Positions 23,779 through 33,405 of a stretch of 43,893 bases of DNA are shown in pieces. The translations under genes and the position numbers were made by a program. The stretch comes from Acidiphilium sp. (GTDB taxonomy: Bacteria > Pseudomonadota > Alphaproteobacteria > Acetobacterales > Acetobacteraceae): the NCBI GenBank assembly GCA_027449105.1, contig DAIDMG010000007.1, forward strand, positions 1 to 43,893. The letters are read 5' to 3'. The notes below the pieces were generated by a model, which had not been told where the DNA came from, searched no databases, and saw only the letters and a program-made list of their open reading frames with translations. Within the stretch, counting starts at the first letter, position 1, and every line of letters begins with the position of its first letter.

Positions 23779-25386
23779 ATGCAATCGGCAAGGTTCTATC
23801 GGATATTCCTGTTCAGCCTAGTTACTGTGCTCGTGTGGTACTGGCCCAACCGACCACAGGCCGGCAATGTGACTATGCCAGATGCTCGATTCGAATCAGT
23901 GTCCTACGCACCGTTTACAGCATGGCAATCGCCGCTGACTAAAGATTTTGCGAATTCGTCCCAGGTAGCACAAGACTTTCGCCTGATCGCGAACAGCGCG
24001 GACGGCGTCCGTACATATTCTTCAATAGAAGGTAATTTCGATATTGGAACGCTTGCGAAGCAGGCCCATCTGAAAGTGTGGGAAGGAATTTGGCTCGATG
24101 CAAATCCGCGTGAAAATGCGCGCGAGATGGCAGCAGGCATAAAGGAAGCGAATGAGCACCCAAAAACGGTCACAAGAGTGGTCGTGGGTAATGAGGTTCT
24201 TCTCCGCCGAGACTTGTCGGTGAAGAATCTGATCAAGGATATCGATTCTGTAAGGAAAGAAGTAAAGCAACCTGTGGCCTATGCAGACGTGCCGAAGTTC
24301 TGGTTCGAGTTTCCTCAGGTCGCAAAGCATGTTGATATCGTTATGATTCATCTCCTGCCCTATTGGCAGAACCATCCGGTCGGTGTGAATGCGGCCATTG
24401 CTCGGATTGCCAGGACAATTGAAGAGGCCAAGCGACGATTCCCAGGAAAGAAAATCTCCGTGGGTGAAACTGGCTGGCCAAGCCGCGGCCGGTGGCGTGG
24501 TGGTGCTGCACCCAGCCGCGTGAATGAGATTGTTTTCATACGGAAATTTGTGACCTTGGCTAAGAAGGAGCGCATTGATTACAACCTCATCGAAGCATTT
24601 GACCAGAACTGGAAATATCACGACGAAGGTGTGGCTGGAGCGAACTGGGGAATCTGGAACGCCGCCCGAGAGCCGAAGTTTCCCCTTCATGGTGCGGTGG
24701 TTGAAATGCCCCGCTGGCGTCTATACGCATTTGCGGCTTTGGTTCTTGGCGCAGGGTTCGTCGTCGTGTTCGGTGTAAGCCGATTGGCGGCAATGACGCT
24801 AGCTTTCGGCCTAAGCAACGCGTTGGTTTATGCCACTGCTACCACATTGCATATGCTCTATGACTTTTCATTGCTCGCCTGTGCCAGCGTGAATCTCCCT
24901 GCACAGGCGCTGTTTGCTTACGCAGCGTTACGGCGTGCTACCATAGGTCGAGTGCACTCGCCCGCGTCTGGGAAGGATACGATTACGTTAGTGCGCAACG
25001 CACTTTTCGGGCACGTGCGTCTTCGCCAATTCAGACAAAGGGCTTTCGACCACCTTTGGTTTCTTTTTGTGATCACGGCGTCCATTCTCCAGATGATGCT
25101 GGTCTTCGATCCGCGATATCGGGATGCCCCATTCGCGGTGTTTGCCGTGCCCATTTTTATAGCCATTTGGCGCCTGTGGAACGGCGATCTTCCGAGCGTC
25201 TACACCTGGAGGGACGTCGTACCGAGTTTTGTACTGGCTGGTGGAGCTCTAGTGAGCGCAATAATTTCGGGCGCAGCGAACAGTGAATTTTTGATATGGA
25301 ACACCCTAGCGATAATTCTAGCAGCCCCAGGCCTCGTCGGAGTTTGGCGCCGTTCGGGATTCCGTTCAATTACCGGACATTGCTAA
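23779..25386 (+). CDS. Membrane-anchored GH17 beta-glucan glucosyl hydrolase/transferase
   Basis: The 535 residues start with a signal/anchor (FYRIFLFSLVTVLVWYW), followed by a GH17 domain (about 35-310). Its acid/base is Glu139 in VVVGNEVLLR and its nucleophile Glu230 in ISVGETGWPS. Then come about seven hydrophobic segments (from about 317). GH17 enzymes act on beta-1,3-glucans. Bacterial membrane forms such as NdvC-type proteins of Bradyrhizobium take part in making or branching cyclic or linear beta-glucans. A glucanosyl-transferase role at the periplasmic side is therefore more likely than digestion. No glucan synthase is adjacent. It is divergent from the CoA-binding gene, with starts 45 bases apart. 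Confidence 0.85.
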   Translation: MQSARFYRIFLFSLVTVLVWYWPNRPQAGNVTMPDARFESVSYAPFTAWQSPLTKDFANSSQVAQDFRLIANSADGVRTYSSIEGNFDIGTLAKQAHLKVWEGIWLDANPRENAREMAAGIKEANEHPKTVTRVVVGNEVLLRRDLSVKNLIKDIDSVRKEVKQPVAYADVPKFWFEFPQVAKHVDIVMIHLLPYWQNHPVGVNAAIARIARTIEEAKRRFPGKKISVGETGWPSRGRWRGGAAPSRVNEIVFIRKFVTLAKKERIDYNLIEAFDQNWKYHDEGVAGANWGIWNAAREPKFPLHGAVVEMPRWRLYAFAALVLGAGFVVVFGVSRLAAMTLAFGLSNALVYATATTLHMLYDFSLLACASVNLPAQALFAYAALRRATIGRVHSPASGKDTITLVRNALFGHVRLRQFRQRAFDHLWFLFVITASILQMMLVFDPRYRDAPFAVFAVPIFIAIWRLWNGDLPSVYTWRDVVPSFVLAGGALVSAIISGAANSEFLIWNTLAIILAAPGLVGVWRRSGFRSITGHC

Positions 25387-26404
25387 AAAGCCGCCGTCGG
25401 ACGAACTATACGATTCCTTGTTTTTTCCTACGCAAATAGAAAGTTGCCGCTATTCGAAGAACTGATACTAAAATATTATAATTTGCATTTAATAGTCCGT
25501 TGTTTTTTTTCTGAATTGTTGGAAGGCGTCTGGAAAAATTAGATAAATCAGCGAAAGGCGCACGGTTCTACTGCGCTATTGGTGTGTAAGCGAATAATTG
25601 TATCGTATCATATCCTTATTCGATTGCCAGAATACAATCCCGTCCTTTGTTCTCGTTGACTTTGTGGTGAACCATATAGCGCGTTACCATCTTGAGTAAC
25701 GCCAAATCCTGTCTATTCCGTGCTTCGGGGCAATGAAAAGTAGGATCCAGTTTCCCGGAACTAATAAGGGTAACGCAATGGTTGCATCGTATTGAGATTG
25801 GTCGCATCGCAGGGGCGGGGGGATGAATGGCTTGGATAGGGGCACCACGCGGGTTTCTTTGGCTAGGTGGTACTTATGGCGCAACAGGACCGGTCGAACA
25901 GGCGCTGGGCGGATGGCTTTTTTGGTCGCAATCCAGACGCGCTCGTTAAAAGCAGCGCGCTGCTTGGGGGCGCCTTTCGGCATTCACGGGAGGACGTGTA
26001 TAGCCCGTGTTAAAGCGCAAGCCTGACCCTGGATTTATCTCATCTAGAGAACTAGCGATGCCGTGACCGAAACGATGCCTTCGATGTCCTCATCACACAG
26101 CCGTGCAGCATCTTGAGTCTCCTAGAGAGCAGACCACACAGTCGTTTTCGATACGAAACGGGATTACTTAGCAACGATCTTATCAGGAAACATGCGGGAG
26201 TTGCTATAGACTTGTCCATGAATCACGAAGTGTCGCGTAATTCTCGGCTCGTCACCGTTTGCTGGTCCATACCGAGATGCGCGAGGAGCCGGAAACCAAC
26301 GGTCGAGCCAATAATGGCGATTTATTGCCAACCTAATTTCGGCAAAGCTGCTAATGGGTCGGCGGATATTTCGCCCGCAAGGCGCGGCGTGCTAAAGGCG
26401 CGCA
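25387..26404. other. One-kilobase stretch without a recognisable gene
   Basis: The left third is AT-rich, the right part more GC-rich. Open frames on both strands (for example minus 25684-25983 starting MPKGAPKQRAAFNERVWIAT, and plus 26113-26439) show no family features. A near-palindrome CGTTTTCGATACGAAACG lies near 26142-26159. The promoter of the large rib operon should lie at the right end. I see no tRNA, riboswitch or IS end here. Confidence 0.4.
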
Positions 26405-26857
26405 ATGACCGCATTAAAAACACTTGCCGTTGGAGCTGACCACGCAGGTTATGCTCTGAAGAACGAACTGGCGCAGGCTGGTCGGGACGCCGGGTGGAAT
26501 ATTATTGATTGTGGTACAGACGGTCCCAGAGCCGTCGATTACCCAGATTTTGCCCATGAAGTCGCACGGCGGATCGAAGCGGGTGACGCAACACTCGGAC
26601 TTCTGGTCTGTGGCTCTGGCATCGGGATGGCCATTGCCGCAAACCGTCACTCAGGTGTCCGTTGTGCGCAGGCTCATGATGCGACGGAGGCGCGTCTTTC
26701 ACGCATGCACAACAATGCTAATGTTCTTGCTCTCGGTGCTCGGCTGATCGGCCCGGCTATTGCGGTTGATGCGTTGCGAGCATTTCTTTCGACTGAATAC
26801 GAAGGCGGGCGTCACGATAAGCGCCTCGCGAAACTTAAGCCGGAGTCGACACAATGA
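26405..26857 (+). CDS. rpiB: Ribose-5-phosphate isomerase B (RpiB)
   Basis: It interconverts ribose-5-phosphate and ribulose-5-phosphate, the latter being the direct substrate of the RibB reaction encoded downstream. The 150 residues match the family: [57 protein letters not shown] (catalytic Cys in VCGSGIG) and [17 protein letters not shown]. It is the first gene of the operon and overlaps glyA by four bases. Confidence 0.95.
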   Translation: MTALKTLAVGADHAGYALKNELAQAGRDAGWNIIDCGTDGPRAVDYPDFAHEVARRIEAGDATLGLLVCGSGIGMAIAANRHSGVRCAQAHDATEARLSRMHNNANVLALGARLIGPAIAVDALRAFLSTEYEGGRHDKRLAKLKPESTQ

Positions 26858-28149
26858 ATTACCAAGGGCCGATGGGTAGCGTACACCGTTTCTTTTCGTC
26901 TACGCTAGCCGAGGTTGATCCGGAGGTTGCCACTGCGCTGGCGAAGGAACTCGTTCGCGAGCAAGACGGACTCGAGTTAATTGCATCCGAGAACATCGTC
27001 TCGCGCGCCGTGCTTGAAGCTCAAGGCTCCATACTGACTAATAAATATGCAGAAGGATATCCTGGCAGACGTTATTACGGAGGCTGCGCTGCGGTGGACA
27101 TCGCAGAGGAACTGGCGATACGCCGAGCCAAGCTGCTCTTTTCGTGTGAGTTTGCGAATGTCCAGCCTCATTCCGGCGCGCAGGCAAACCAGGCAGTATT
27201 CCTTGCTCTGCTGAATCCGGGCGACACCATCCTTGGAATGTCGCTTGCCGCGGGCGGGCACCTGACACATGGCGCAGCACCCAACTTGTCCGGAAAGTGG
27301 TTCAAGCCCGTTCAGTACGGGGTTAGGCGCGACGACGGGCTTCTTGATTATCAGGAGCTTGAGGATTTGGCTCGCGCTCATAGACCAAAATTGATCATTG
27401 CCGGCGGGTCAGCCTACCCACGTTTCATTGACTTTGCGCGCATCCGGGCAGTCGCGGACGAGATCGGAGCCTATTTCATGGTGGACATGGCCCATTTTGC
27501 GGGGCTCGTTGCAGCGGGAATATTTCCTTCCCCATTGCGACACGCACATGTGGTAACCACGACAACCCATAAAACCCTCCGTGGCCCCCGAGGCGGAATG
27601 ATCTTATCAAATGACATAGAAATTGGTAAGAAGATTAACGCTGCGGTCTTTCCGGGCCTCCAAGGTGGTCCATTGATGCATGTGATCGCGGCAAAAGCGG
27701 TGGCGTTCGGTGAGGCGTTACGCCCCGAGTTCCATGCCTATCAGCATGCTCTCGTGGAGAACGCCAAGGTTCTGGCCGCAACTTTGGCTGATGGAGGTTT
27801 GAATATTGTCACCGGAGGTACGGACTGCCATCTGATGCTTGTCGACCTCCGGCCGAAGCATCTCACGGGCAAGGCTGCGGAAGAATCGCTTGAACGGGCT
27901 AATATTACTGCGAACAAAAATTCGATCCCGTTTGATCCTGCCAAGGCGACGATCACATCGGGAATTCGTCTCGGCACACCGGCTGGGACAACCCGCGGAC
28001 TTGGTGCACATGAATTTCGCCAGGTCGGCCAGTTCATCGTCGAGGTGCTGGACGGCCTCGCCGAATCTGGGGGTTCCAATGAGAGGGTTGAAACAGCAGT
28101 GGCTACAAAAGTAATGGAGTTGTGTAAGCGTTTCCCGATTTATCGGTAG
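26854..28149 (+). CDS. glyA: Serine hydroxymethyltransferase (GlyA)
   Basis: A PLP enzyme converting serine and tetrahydrofolate to glycine and methylene-tetrahydrofolate. The 431 residues include [68 protein letters not shown] and the PLP lysine in [16 protein letters not shown]. The C-terminal [13 protein letters not shown] is also canonical. It overlaps rpiB (ATGA) and is followed after 16 bases by nrdR, the order conserved in alphaproteobacteria. Confidence 0.97.
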   Translation: MNYQGPMGSVHRFFSSTLAEVDPEVATALAKELVREQDGLELIASENIVSRAVLEAQGSILTNKYAEGYPGRRYYGGCAAVDIAEELAIRRAKLLFSCEFANVQPHSGAQANQAVFLALLNPGDTILGMSLAAGGHLTHGAAPNLSGKWFKPVQYGVRRDDGLLDYQELEDLARAHRPKLIIAGGSAYPRFIDFARIRAVADEIGAYFMVDMAHFAGLVAAGIFPSPLRHAHVVTTTTHKTLRGPRGGMILSNDIEIGKKINAAVFPGLQGGPLMHVIAAKAVAFGEALRPEFHAYQHALVENAKVLAATLADGGLNIVTGGTDCHLMLVDLRPKHLTGKAAEESLERANITANKNSIPFDPAKATITSGIRLGTPAGTTRGLGAHEFRQVGQFIVEVLDGLAESGGSNERVETAVATKVMELCKRFPIYR

Positions 28150-28165
28150 ACAAGAGGATACAACG

Positions 28166-28621
28166 ATGCGCTGCCCATTTTGTGGAGAGGTCGATACCCA
28201 AGTCAAGGACAGTCGGCCGACCGAGGATGGTAGCGCAATCCGTCGGCGACGATTCTGCGCACAATGCAGCCAGCGCTTTACAACCATTGAGCGGGTGCAA
28301 CTGCGGGAGTTGGTCGTGGTGAAAGCTGATCAGCGGCGTGTTCCGTTTGATCGTGACAAGCTCGCACGCTCAATTCGGATTGCACTCCGAAAAAGGCCGG
28401 TTGATGATGAGCGGATCGAACGCATCGTTAACGGTATTGTTCGTCAACTGGAGGCCTCAGGTGATGCGGAAATCTCGTCGACACAGATTGGTGAACAGGT
28501 GATGGAAACGCTAAAAGAAGTGGATCCTATCGCGTACGTGAGGTTTGCGTCTGTATATCGAGATTTCCGTGAAACTAAGGATTTTCGGAATTTCCTGGGC
28601 GCGATGGAACCACCGAAGTAA
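28166..28621 (+). CDS. nrdR: Transcriptional repressor NrdR
   Basis: NrdR is a zinc-ribbon, ATP-cone repressor of ribonucleotide reductase genes. The 151 residues start with the ribbon [20 protein letters not shown] and its second pair [11 protein letters not shown]. The ATP-cone follows, with [20 protein letters not shown] and ending [16 protein letters not shown]. The likely target nrdB is in this window, about 8 kb upstream. It is followed by ribD after six bases. Confidence 0.97.
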   Translation: MRCPFCGEVDTQVKDSRPTEDGSAIRRRRFCAQCSQRFTTIERVQLRELVVVKADQRRVPFDRDKLARSIRIALRKRPVDDERIERIVNGIVRQLEASGDAEISSTQIGEQVMETLKEVDPIAYVRFASVYRDFRETKDFRNFLGAMEPPK

Positions 28622-28627
28622 CCACCC

Positions 28628-29722
28628 ATGGACGATGCTGACTTCATGCGCGCGGCAATCGCTCTGGCACGGCAAGGATTGGGCGAGACGGCACCGAATC
28701 CCACTGTCGGGTGCGTCATTGTGCGCGACGGGCGGGTGGTAGGGCGGGGCCGTACGGCGCCGGGTGGGCGGCCTCATGCGGAAACTGCTGCGTTGGTGAT
28801 GGCAGGTGCTGCCACATTTGGGGCGACAGCCTATATCACGCTCGAACCTTGTGCTCACCAGGGGAAAACGCCTCCTTGCGCTGAGGCTCTGGTTGCTGCC
28901 GGAATCACCCGTGTCGTGGTTGCGGCCCGTGATCCGGATCCGCGCGTTAACGGACGAGGCATTTCCCTGCTACGGGATTCTGGGATCCAAGTTGTCGAAG
29001 GAGTAGGCGCAGCGGTAGCTGAAGCTATAAATGAAGGCTTCTTTTCTGTGATTCGCCATGGCCGACCGATGGTGACACTCAAGCTCGCAACCACGCTCGA
29101 CGGACGGATTGCTACCCGTTCCGGCGAGAGCCAATGGATCACTGGGGAGCTAGCTCGGCGCGTATCCCACGCGCTACGAGGCACGCATGATGCAGTTATG
29201 GTTGGTGTCGGTACAGTTCTTGCCGACGATCCGGAATTAACCTGTCGAATCAGTGGGTTTCGACAGATCCCTTTGGTTCGCATCATTGTTGATTCGCATC
29301 TGCGCACGCCTCTTGACGGCCGGTTGATCTGTAGCTTGGATCGGGGGCCGATGTGGCTGTTGCACCGTGATGGTGCCGATCCTCATCGTCGTCAAGCCTT
29401 TGCGGATCTTGGTGTCAGGCTTATGGAGCTTCCTGCAGCGCCGATTGGATTGGACATTAGGGCAGGTCTGGTTGCGATCGCCCACGCGGGAATCACTCGG
29501 TTGTTGGTCGAGGGGGGTAGCTCCCTGTCAGCTGCCCTGCTACGCGCTGACCTGATTGACCGGCTGGCTTGGTTTACGGCGCCCTTGTTGATCGGCGGTG
29601 ATGGTCTTCCGGCTGTCGCCGGGTTTGGTGTGGACGCGTTGCCGGACGCGAAGAGGTTCGTATTAGACGGACGCCAGATTGTCGGCGCAGATCGACTTGC
29701 ATTTTATCGAAGGACTGTCTGA
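28628..29722 (+). CDS. ribD: Riboflavin biosynthesis bifunctional deaminase/reductase (RibD)
   Basis: It deaminates and then reduces the pyrimidine intermediate after GTP ring opening. In the 364 residues the deaminase domain (1-145) has the zinc site HAE at 50-52 with Cys75 and Cys84 in LEPCAHQGKTPPC. The reductase domain (about 150-364) has RPMVTLKLATTLDGRIAT, HDAVMVGVGTVLADDPELTC and VEGGSSLSAALL. Both activities look intact. It overlaps ribE by one base (TGATG). Confidence 0.96.
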   Translation: MDDADFMRAAIALARQGLGETAPNPTVGCVIVRDGRVVGRGRTAPGGRPHAETAALVMAGAATFGATAYITLEPCAHQGKTPPCAEALVAAGITRVVVAARDPDPRVNGRGISLLRDSGIQVVEGVGAAVAEAINEGFFSVIRHGRPMVTLKLATTLDGRIATRSGESQWITGELARRVSHALRGTHDAVMVGVGTVLADDPELTCRISGFRQIPLVRIIVDSHLRTPLDGRLICSLDRGPMWLLHRDGADPHRRQAFADLGVRLMELPAAPIGLDIRAGLVAIAHAGITRLLVEGGSSLSAALLRADLIDRLAWFTAPLLIGGDGLPAVAGFGVDALPDAKRFVLDGRQIVGADRLAFYRRTV

Positions 29723-30336
29723 TGTTTACGGGCATTATCACGGGGCTCGGAGTTTTACGCCGAAAGGAATCGCCAGGCGAGAGGCGTGATGCGCGCTACG
29801 TTATTGAGGTGACTGCAGGAACTGCTTTTTGGGCAGAAATGAATTCAATCGTGATTGGTACGTCGATTAATTGTTCCGGCTGCTGCCTTACTGTCGTCGA
29901 GCATGAAGCTAATTCGTTTTCCGTCGACGTTTCTGTTGAGACTCTTGGGAGAACTACGCTCGGTAGCTGGTCGATCGGGGAGAGGATCAATTTGGAGCGC
30001 GCATTGCGAATTGGCGATGAACTTGGGGGGCATCTTGTTTCCGGACATGTCGACGGGGTGGCGAAGGTCACCGACCGCGCACAACGGCTTGGTTCAAAGT
30101 GCTGGAGATTTCATTGTGTAAAAGAAATGAATCGGTTCATCGCGCAAAAGGGAAGTATAGCGATTAACGGCGTTTCATTGACCGTTAACGAGGTCGATGG
30201 AAGTGGGTTTGGAGTAAACATCATCCCTCATACCGAGGCGGTCACGAACTTTAACGTGCTCGCGATTGGTGATTTGGTCAACATCGAAGTGGATATGCTC
30301 GCGCGATATGTGGCGCGGCTAAGGGAGATGTCTTAG
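29722..30336 (+). CDS. ribE: Riboflavin synthase alpha chain (RibE)
   Basis: It dismutates two 6,7-dimethyl-8-ribityllumazine to riboflavin. The 204 residues consist of two similar barrels. The N-terminal MFTGIITGLGVL is diagnostic; SINCSGCCLTVVEHEANSFS and SIAINGVSLTVNEVDGSGFG are the paired substrate motifs. VSGHVDGVAKV separates the halves. It overlaps ribBA by one base (TAGTG). Confidence 0.95.
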   Translation: MFTGIITGLGVLRRKESPGERRDARYVIEVTAGTAFWAEMNSIVIGTSINCSGCCLTVVEHEANSFSVDVSVETLGRTTLGSWSIGERINLERALRIGDELGGHLVSGHVDGVAKVTDRAQRLGSKCWRFHCVKEMNRFIAQKGSIAINGVSLTVNEVDGSGFGVNIIPHTEAVTNFNVLAIGDLVNIEVDMLARYVARLREMS

Positions 30337-31478
30337 TGCAGGATTTCAAGGCTGTGACATTGCAGGAGTACCTCGCGCCCGCCTCCGAAATTATTGAGGA
30401 GGCCCGTGCAGGACGAATGTTTATTTTGGTCGACGATGAAGATCGCGAAAATGAAGGCGACCTCGTCATCCCGGCACAATTTGCCACGCCGGATGCCGTT
30501 AATTTCATGGCCAAACATGCGCGTGGCCTGATATGCTTAGCTTTGACGCGCGCCCGTTGCGACGCGCTTGGCCTAAAGCTTATGGCGCAGGCTAATGGTT
30601 CACGTCATGAAACAGCGTTTACGGTCTCTATTGAAGCCCGGGAAGGCGTTACCACGGGAATCTCGGCAGCCGACCGTGCTCGTACCATCGCGGTTGCGAT
30701 CAACCCCGAATGCGGGGCAGATGACATTGTTTCCCCGGGTCATGTTTTTCCTTTGATGGCACGTGACGGAGGTACGTTAGTACGCACGGGCCATACAGAA
30801 GCCGCTGTCGATATTTCGCGGCTGGCTGGACTAACGCCGGCAGGCGTTATCTGTGAGATCATGAATGATGACGGCACGATGGCCCGGTTGCCGGATCTTG
30901 TTAGCTTTGCGCAGCATCACAACCTTAAGTTGGGTACGATCGCGGATTTGATTGCCTATCGGAGGCGAACGGAAAAACTCATACGCCGTACTGCGCAGGG
31001 ACAAATGGAGGATGGTACGGGACATCAGTGGAAGGTTTTTGCATTCGAGAACGTAACAGATAATGTCGAGCATCTTGCGCTTGTTACAGGTGATGTACAT
31101 GTACGTGATCCGATTTTAGTGCGTATGCATGCGATCAGCACCATTGACGATTTTCTTGGTGGCGATCACGTCCGCGATCTTCGGCAAGCGATGCAGCAGA
31201 TTGCGTCTGCTCGTCGCGGAGTTGTTGTATTGATCCGTGAGGCGAGGCCTGATGCGATTTCGTCGCGACTGCGTCAAATTGCTGGTGCTTCACGGCCCGG
31301 CCAAGTATTGCGCGATTATGGTATCGGTGCACAAATCCTTGCGGATTTGGGGGTAAGAGACATGGTCTTGTTGACGAACCATAAGCGGGCATTGGTGGGT
31401 CTCGAAGGGTACGGATTGAATATTGTTGATCAATTGCCAATCGACGCATTCTCGCTACCATCCGAGACACCGAGATGA
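30336..31478 (+). CDS. ribBA: 3,4-dihydroxy-2-butanone 4-phosphate synthase with degenerate GTP cyclohydrolase II domain
   Basis: The N-terminal half (about 1-215) is a complete Rib[69 protein letters not shown] and [17 protein letters not shown], so it should make dihydroxybutanone phosphate from ribulose-5-phosphate. The second half is a GTP cyclohydrolase II fold by length and by [20 protein letters not shown]. The three zinc cysteines, normally in CLTGD-x-RCDC, are absent (here [16 protein letters not shown]). The EGRGIG motif reads REARPDAI. It is therefore predicted to lack RibA activity, which must be encoded elsewhere. The start is GTG. Confidence 0.93.
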   Translation: MQDFKAVTLQEYLAPASEIIEEARAGRMFILVDDEDRENEGDLVIPAQFATPDAVNFMAKHARGLICLALTRARCDALGLKLMAQANGSRHETAFTVSIEAREGVTTGISAADRARTIAVAINPECGADDIVSPGHVFPLMARDGGTLVRTGHTEAAVDISRLAGLTPAGVICEIMNDDGTMARLPDLVSFAQHHNLKLGTIADLIAYRRRTEKLIRRTAQGQMEDGTGHQWKVFAFENVTDNVEHLALVTGDVHVRDPILVRMHAISTIDDFLGGDHVRDLRQAMQQIASARRGVVVLIREARPDAISSRLRQIAGASRPGQVLRDYGIGAQILADLGVRDMVLLTNHKRALVGLEGYGLNIVDQLPIDAFSLPSETPR

Positions 31479-31957
31479 GTACGGCTGACGCGACCCTTGG
31501 GGCTGCTCCATCCATGAATGGCTTTTGTCCGCGAATCTTGCTCATTCGGGCACCGTATTATCAAGATATTGTTGATGGAATGACGGCGGCGGCCGTCGAT
31601 GTCCTAAACGGTGTTGGTGCGACGCATCAGGCCGTTGACGTGGCTGGCGCATTCGAGTTGCCTCAGGCTCTCCGTATCGCGGTGCGAGGCGTACAGAATT
31701 TCGATGGATTTGTTGTCATTGGTTGTGTCGTTCGCGGCGAGACCGATCATTATGATTACATTTGTACAGCTGTGATGCATGGCCTGATGGATCTGTCTCT
31801 GCAATTTGGGCTTTGTTTGGGCACTGCACTCCTCACAGTCAATTCCGTCGCCCAAGCTGAGGCGCGTTCCGCGGAGACGGGGCCTAACAAAGGTGCTGAG
31901 GCGGCGATCGCGTGTCTTAAGCAGATTGCAATTGCTCGACGATTGGGGGCTGCGTGA
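31475..31957 (+). CDS. ribH: 6,7-dimethyl-8-ribityllumazine synthase (RibH)
   Basis: It condenses the RibB product with the RibD-derived pyrimidine. The 160 residues contain ILLIRAPYYQDIVDGMTAAA, VAGAFELPQALRIAVR, VVIGCVVRGETDHYDYICTA (catalytic His in ETDHYD) and NKGAEAAIACLKQIA. The variation around GTALLTVNSVAQAEAR is within family range. It overlaps ribBA (ATGA) and nusB (GTGA). Confidence 0.95.
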   Translation: MSTADATLGAAPSMNGFCPRILLIRAPYYQDIVDGMTAAAVDVLNGVGATHQAVDVAGAFELPQALRIAVRGVQNFDGFVVIGCVVRGETDHYDYICTAVMHGLMDLSLQFGLCLGTALLTVNSVAQAEARSAETGPNKGAEAAIACLKQIAIARRLGAA

Positions 31958-32454
31958 CCAAGCCACAGGACCAAAGAATTCGCCCACGTACTTTGGCACG
32001 CCTTGCCGCTGTGCAAGCGCTTTACCAGACTGAACAAAGCGGTGAGGTGGCTGAAACAGTGATCGATCAGTTCATTCAGCACCGTATTGAGGCGCCGTCT
32101 GGCCGTTGTGGCATTGAGGAAGGCCACATTGCGTCAGCGCATATTCCACTATTCATGCGAATTGTCCGCTGTGCAACCATGCAGCAAGATACCATTGATC
32201 TTCTAATTGGAAATGTTTTGCCGTCGGCTTGGCCTCTTGGCCGCCTTGATCCTGTTTTGCGTGCCGTTTTGCGTGCAGCTGGAGCTGAACTTAATATGGT
32301 CGATGGTCCTCCATCACGTGTTGTAATTAATGAATACCTTGATGTGGCCCATGGATTCCTGACGCCCGATGCGGTAGAACTCGGCAATGCCATGCTCGAT
32401 CGTATGGCACATATGCTTCGGCCCGGCGAGTTTGCCGATCCGGTTGTCAACTGA
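31954..32454 (+). CDS. nusB: Transcription antitermination factor NusB
   Basis: NusB binds boxA RNA with NusE in rRNA antitermination. The 166-residue helical protein begins RIRPRTLARLAAVQALYQTE, the family's N-terminal signature, and contains WPLGRLDPVLRAVLRAAGAE and PSRVVINEYLDVAHGFLTPD. An insertion of about ten residues around IEAPSGRCGIEEG is common in alphaproteobacteria. The GTG start overlaps the ribH stop. Confidence 0.93.
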   Translation: MTKPQDQRIRPRTLARLAAVQALYQTEQSGEVAETVIDQFIQHRIEAPSGRCGIEEGHIASAHIPLFMRIVRCATMQQDTIDLLIGNVLPSAWPLGRLDPVLRAVLRAAGAELNMVDGPPSRVVINEYLDVAHGFLTPDAVELGNAMLDRMAHMLRPGEFADPVVN

Positions 32455-32466
32455 TTGCTGGCCGTA

Positions 32467-33405
32467 GTGAGCGGGGAATTTGAACGGATAGCGCGGTTCT
32501 TCGCGCCATTGGCCTCGGCTGAGGGACTTGGCCTCACCGACGACGCTGCGATCTTTGTACCGCCTGAAGGTATGGATATTGTCATCACAGTCGACCAAAT
32601 GGTCGAATCGATCCATTTTCTTGCAGCTGATCCAGCTAATTCTGTTGCCCGAAAGCTCCTGCGGAGGAATCTTTCTGATATTGCTGCAATGGGCGCAACG
32701 CCCTTACATTATCTGCTGACAACGGCTTTGCGCACAGAAACGCCGGAATCCTGGCTTGCATGTTTTGCGGCCGGGTTGGAGGAAGATCAGCGTCTCTTCA
32801 ATATATCACTGATCGGCGGCGACTCGACATCCACGATCGGCCCGATATCGCTCTCGGTAACAATGTTTGGCACGGTTGCACGTGGTGCTGCGTGGCGCCG
32901 ACGAGGTGCACGTATCGGTGATGCGGTATTTGTCACTGGGACGATCGGTGACGCAGCGCTCGGCCTTGCTGCTGCGCATGGCAAGGTTCCAGACCCGAAT
33001 GGGTTTTTGGCCGAGCGCCGGTTATTACCTGAGCCGCGCTTGGGTCTACACATTCACCATCTTGTTCATGCGTGCATCGACGTTTCGGACGGATTGATCC
33101 AGGATTTAGGTCATATTTGCCGACAATCCGAATGTGGTGCCCTGATTGAAGCCGCCGCCGTGCCCCAATCGGAGGCTGCGCGGCGTGCGGGCGACCATTG
33201 GCTATCAACGCGGTTGACAGGTGGCGATGACTACGAGCTCTTGTTCGCTGCCCCTGCTGAGGTCGAGATTATGCTTCGTGCGGCGGCGGCTCCTGTATCG
33301 ATCACTCGGATTGGCTACTTTGTTGAGGGCCCTCCCGATGTCGTTGTGTTAGACAACGCAGGTAACCCTTTGCCTATCACCAGGGGCGGCTGGTCACATT
33401 TCTAA
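32467..33405 (+). CDS. thiL: Thiamine-monophosphate kinase (ThiL)
   Basis: It phosphorylates thiamine monophosphate to the active diphosphate. Of the 312 residues, [14 protein letters not shown] leads to the metal site [61 protein letters not shown] and [14 protein letters not shown] are all standard AIR-synthase-fold motifs. [16 protein letters not shown] contains the conserved Asp pair. The frame is open from a TTG at 32455, right after the nusB stop; I prefer the GTG at 32467 by family alignment. Its stop overlaps that of the convergent ilvD. Confidence 0.94.
   Translation: MSGEFERIARFFAPLASAEGLGLTDDAAIFVPPEGMDIVITVDQMVESIHFLAADPANSVARKLLRRNLSDIAAMGATPLHYLLTTALRTETPESWLACFAAGLEEDQRLFNISLIGGDSTSTIGPISLSVTMFGTVARGAAWRRRGARIGDAVFVTGTIGDAALGLAAAHGKVPDPNGFLAERRLLPEPRLGLHIHHLVHACIDVSDGLIQDLGHICRQSECGALIEAAAVPQSEAARRAGDHWLSTRLTGGDDYELLFAAPAEVEIMLRAAAAPVSITRIGYFVEGPPDVVVLDNAGNPLPITRGGWSHF

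Noticed and set aside
28622-29721. FMN riboswitch upstream of the riboflavin genes
   Set aside because: Only six bases separate nrdR from ribD, and no RFN-like conserved structure is present in the operon or before rpiB.
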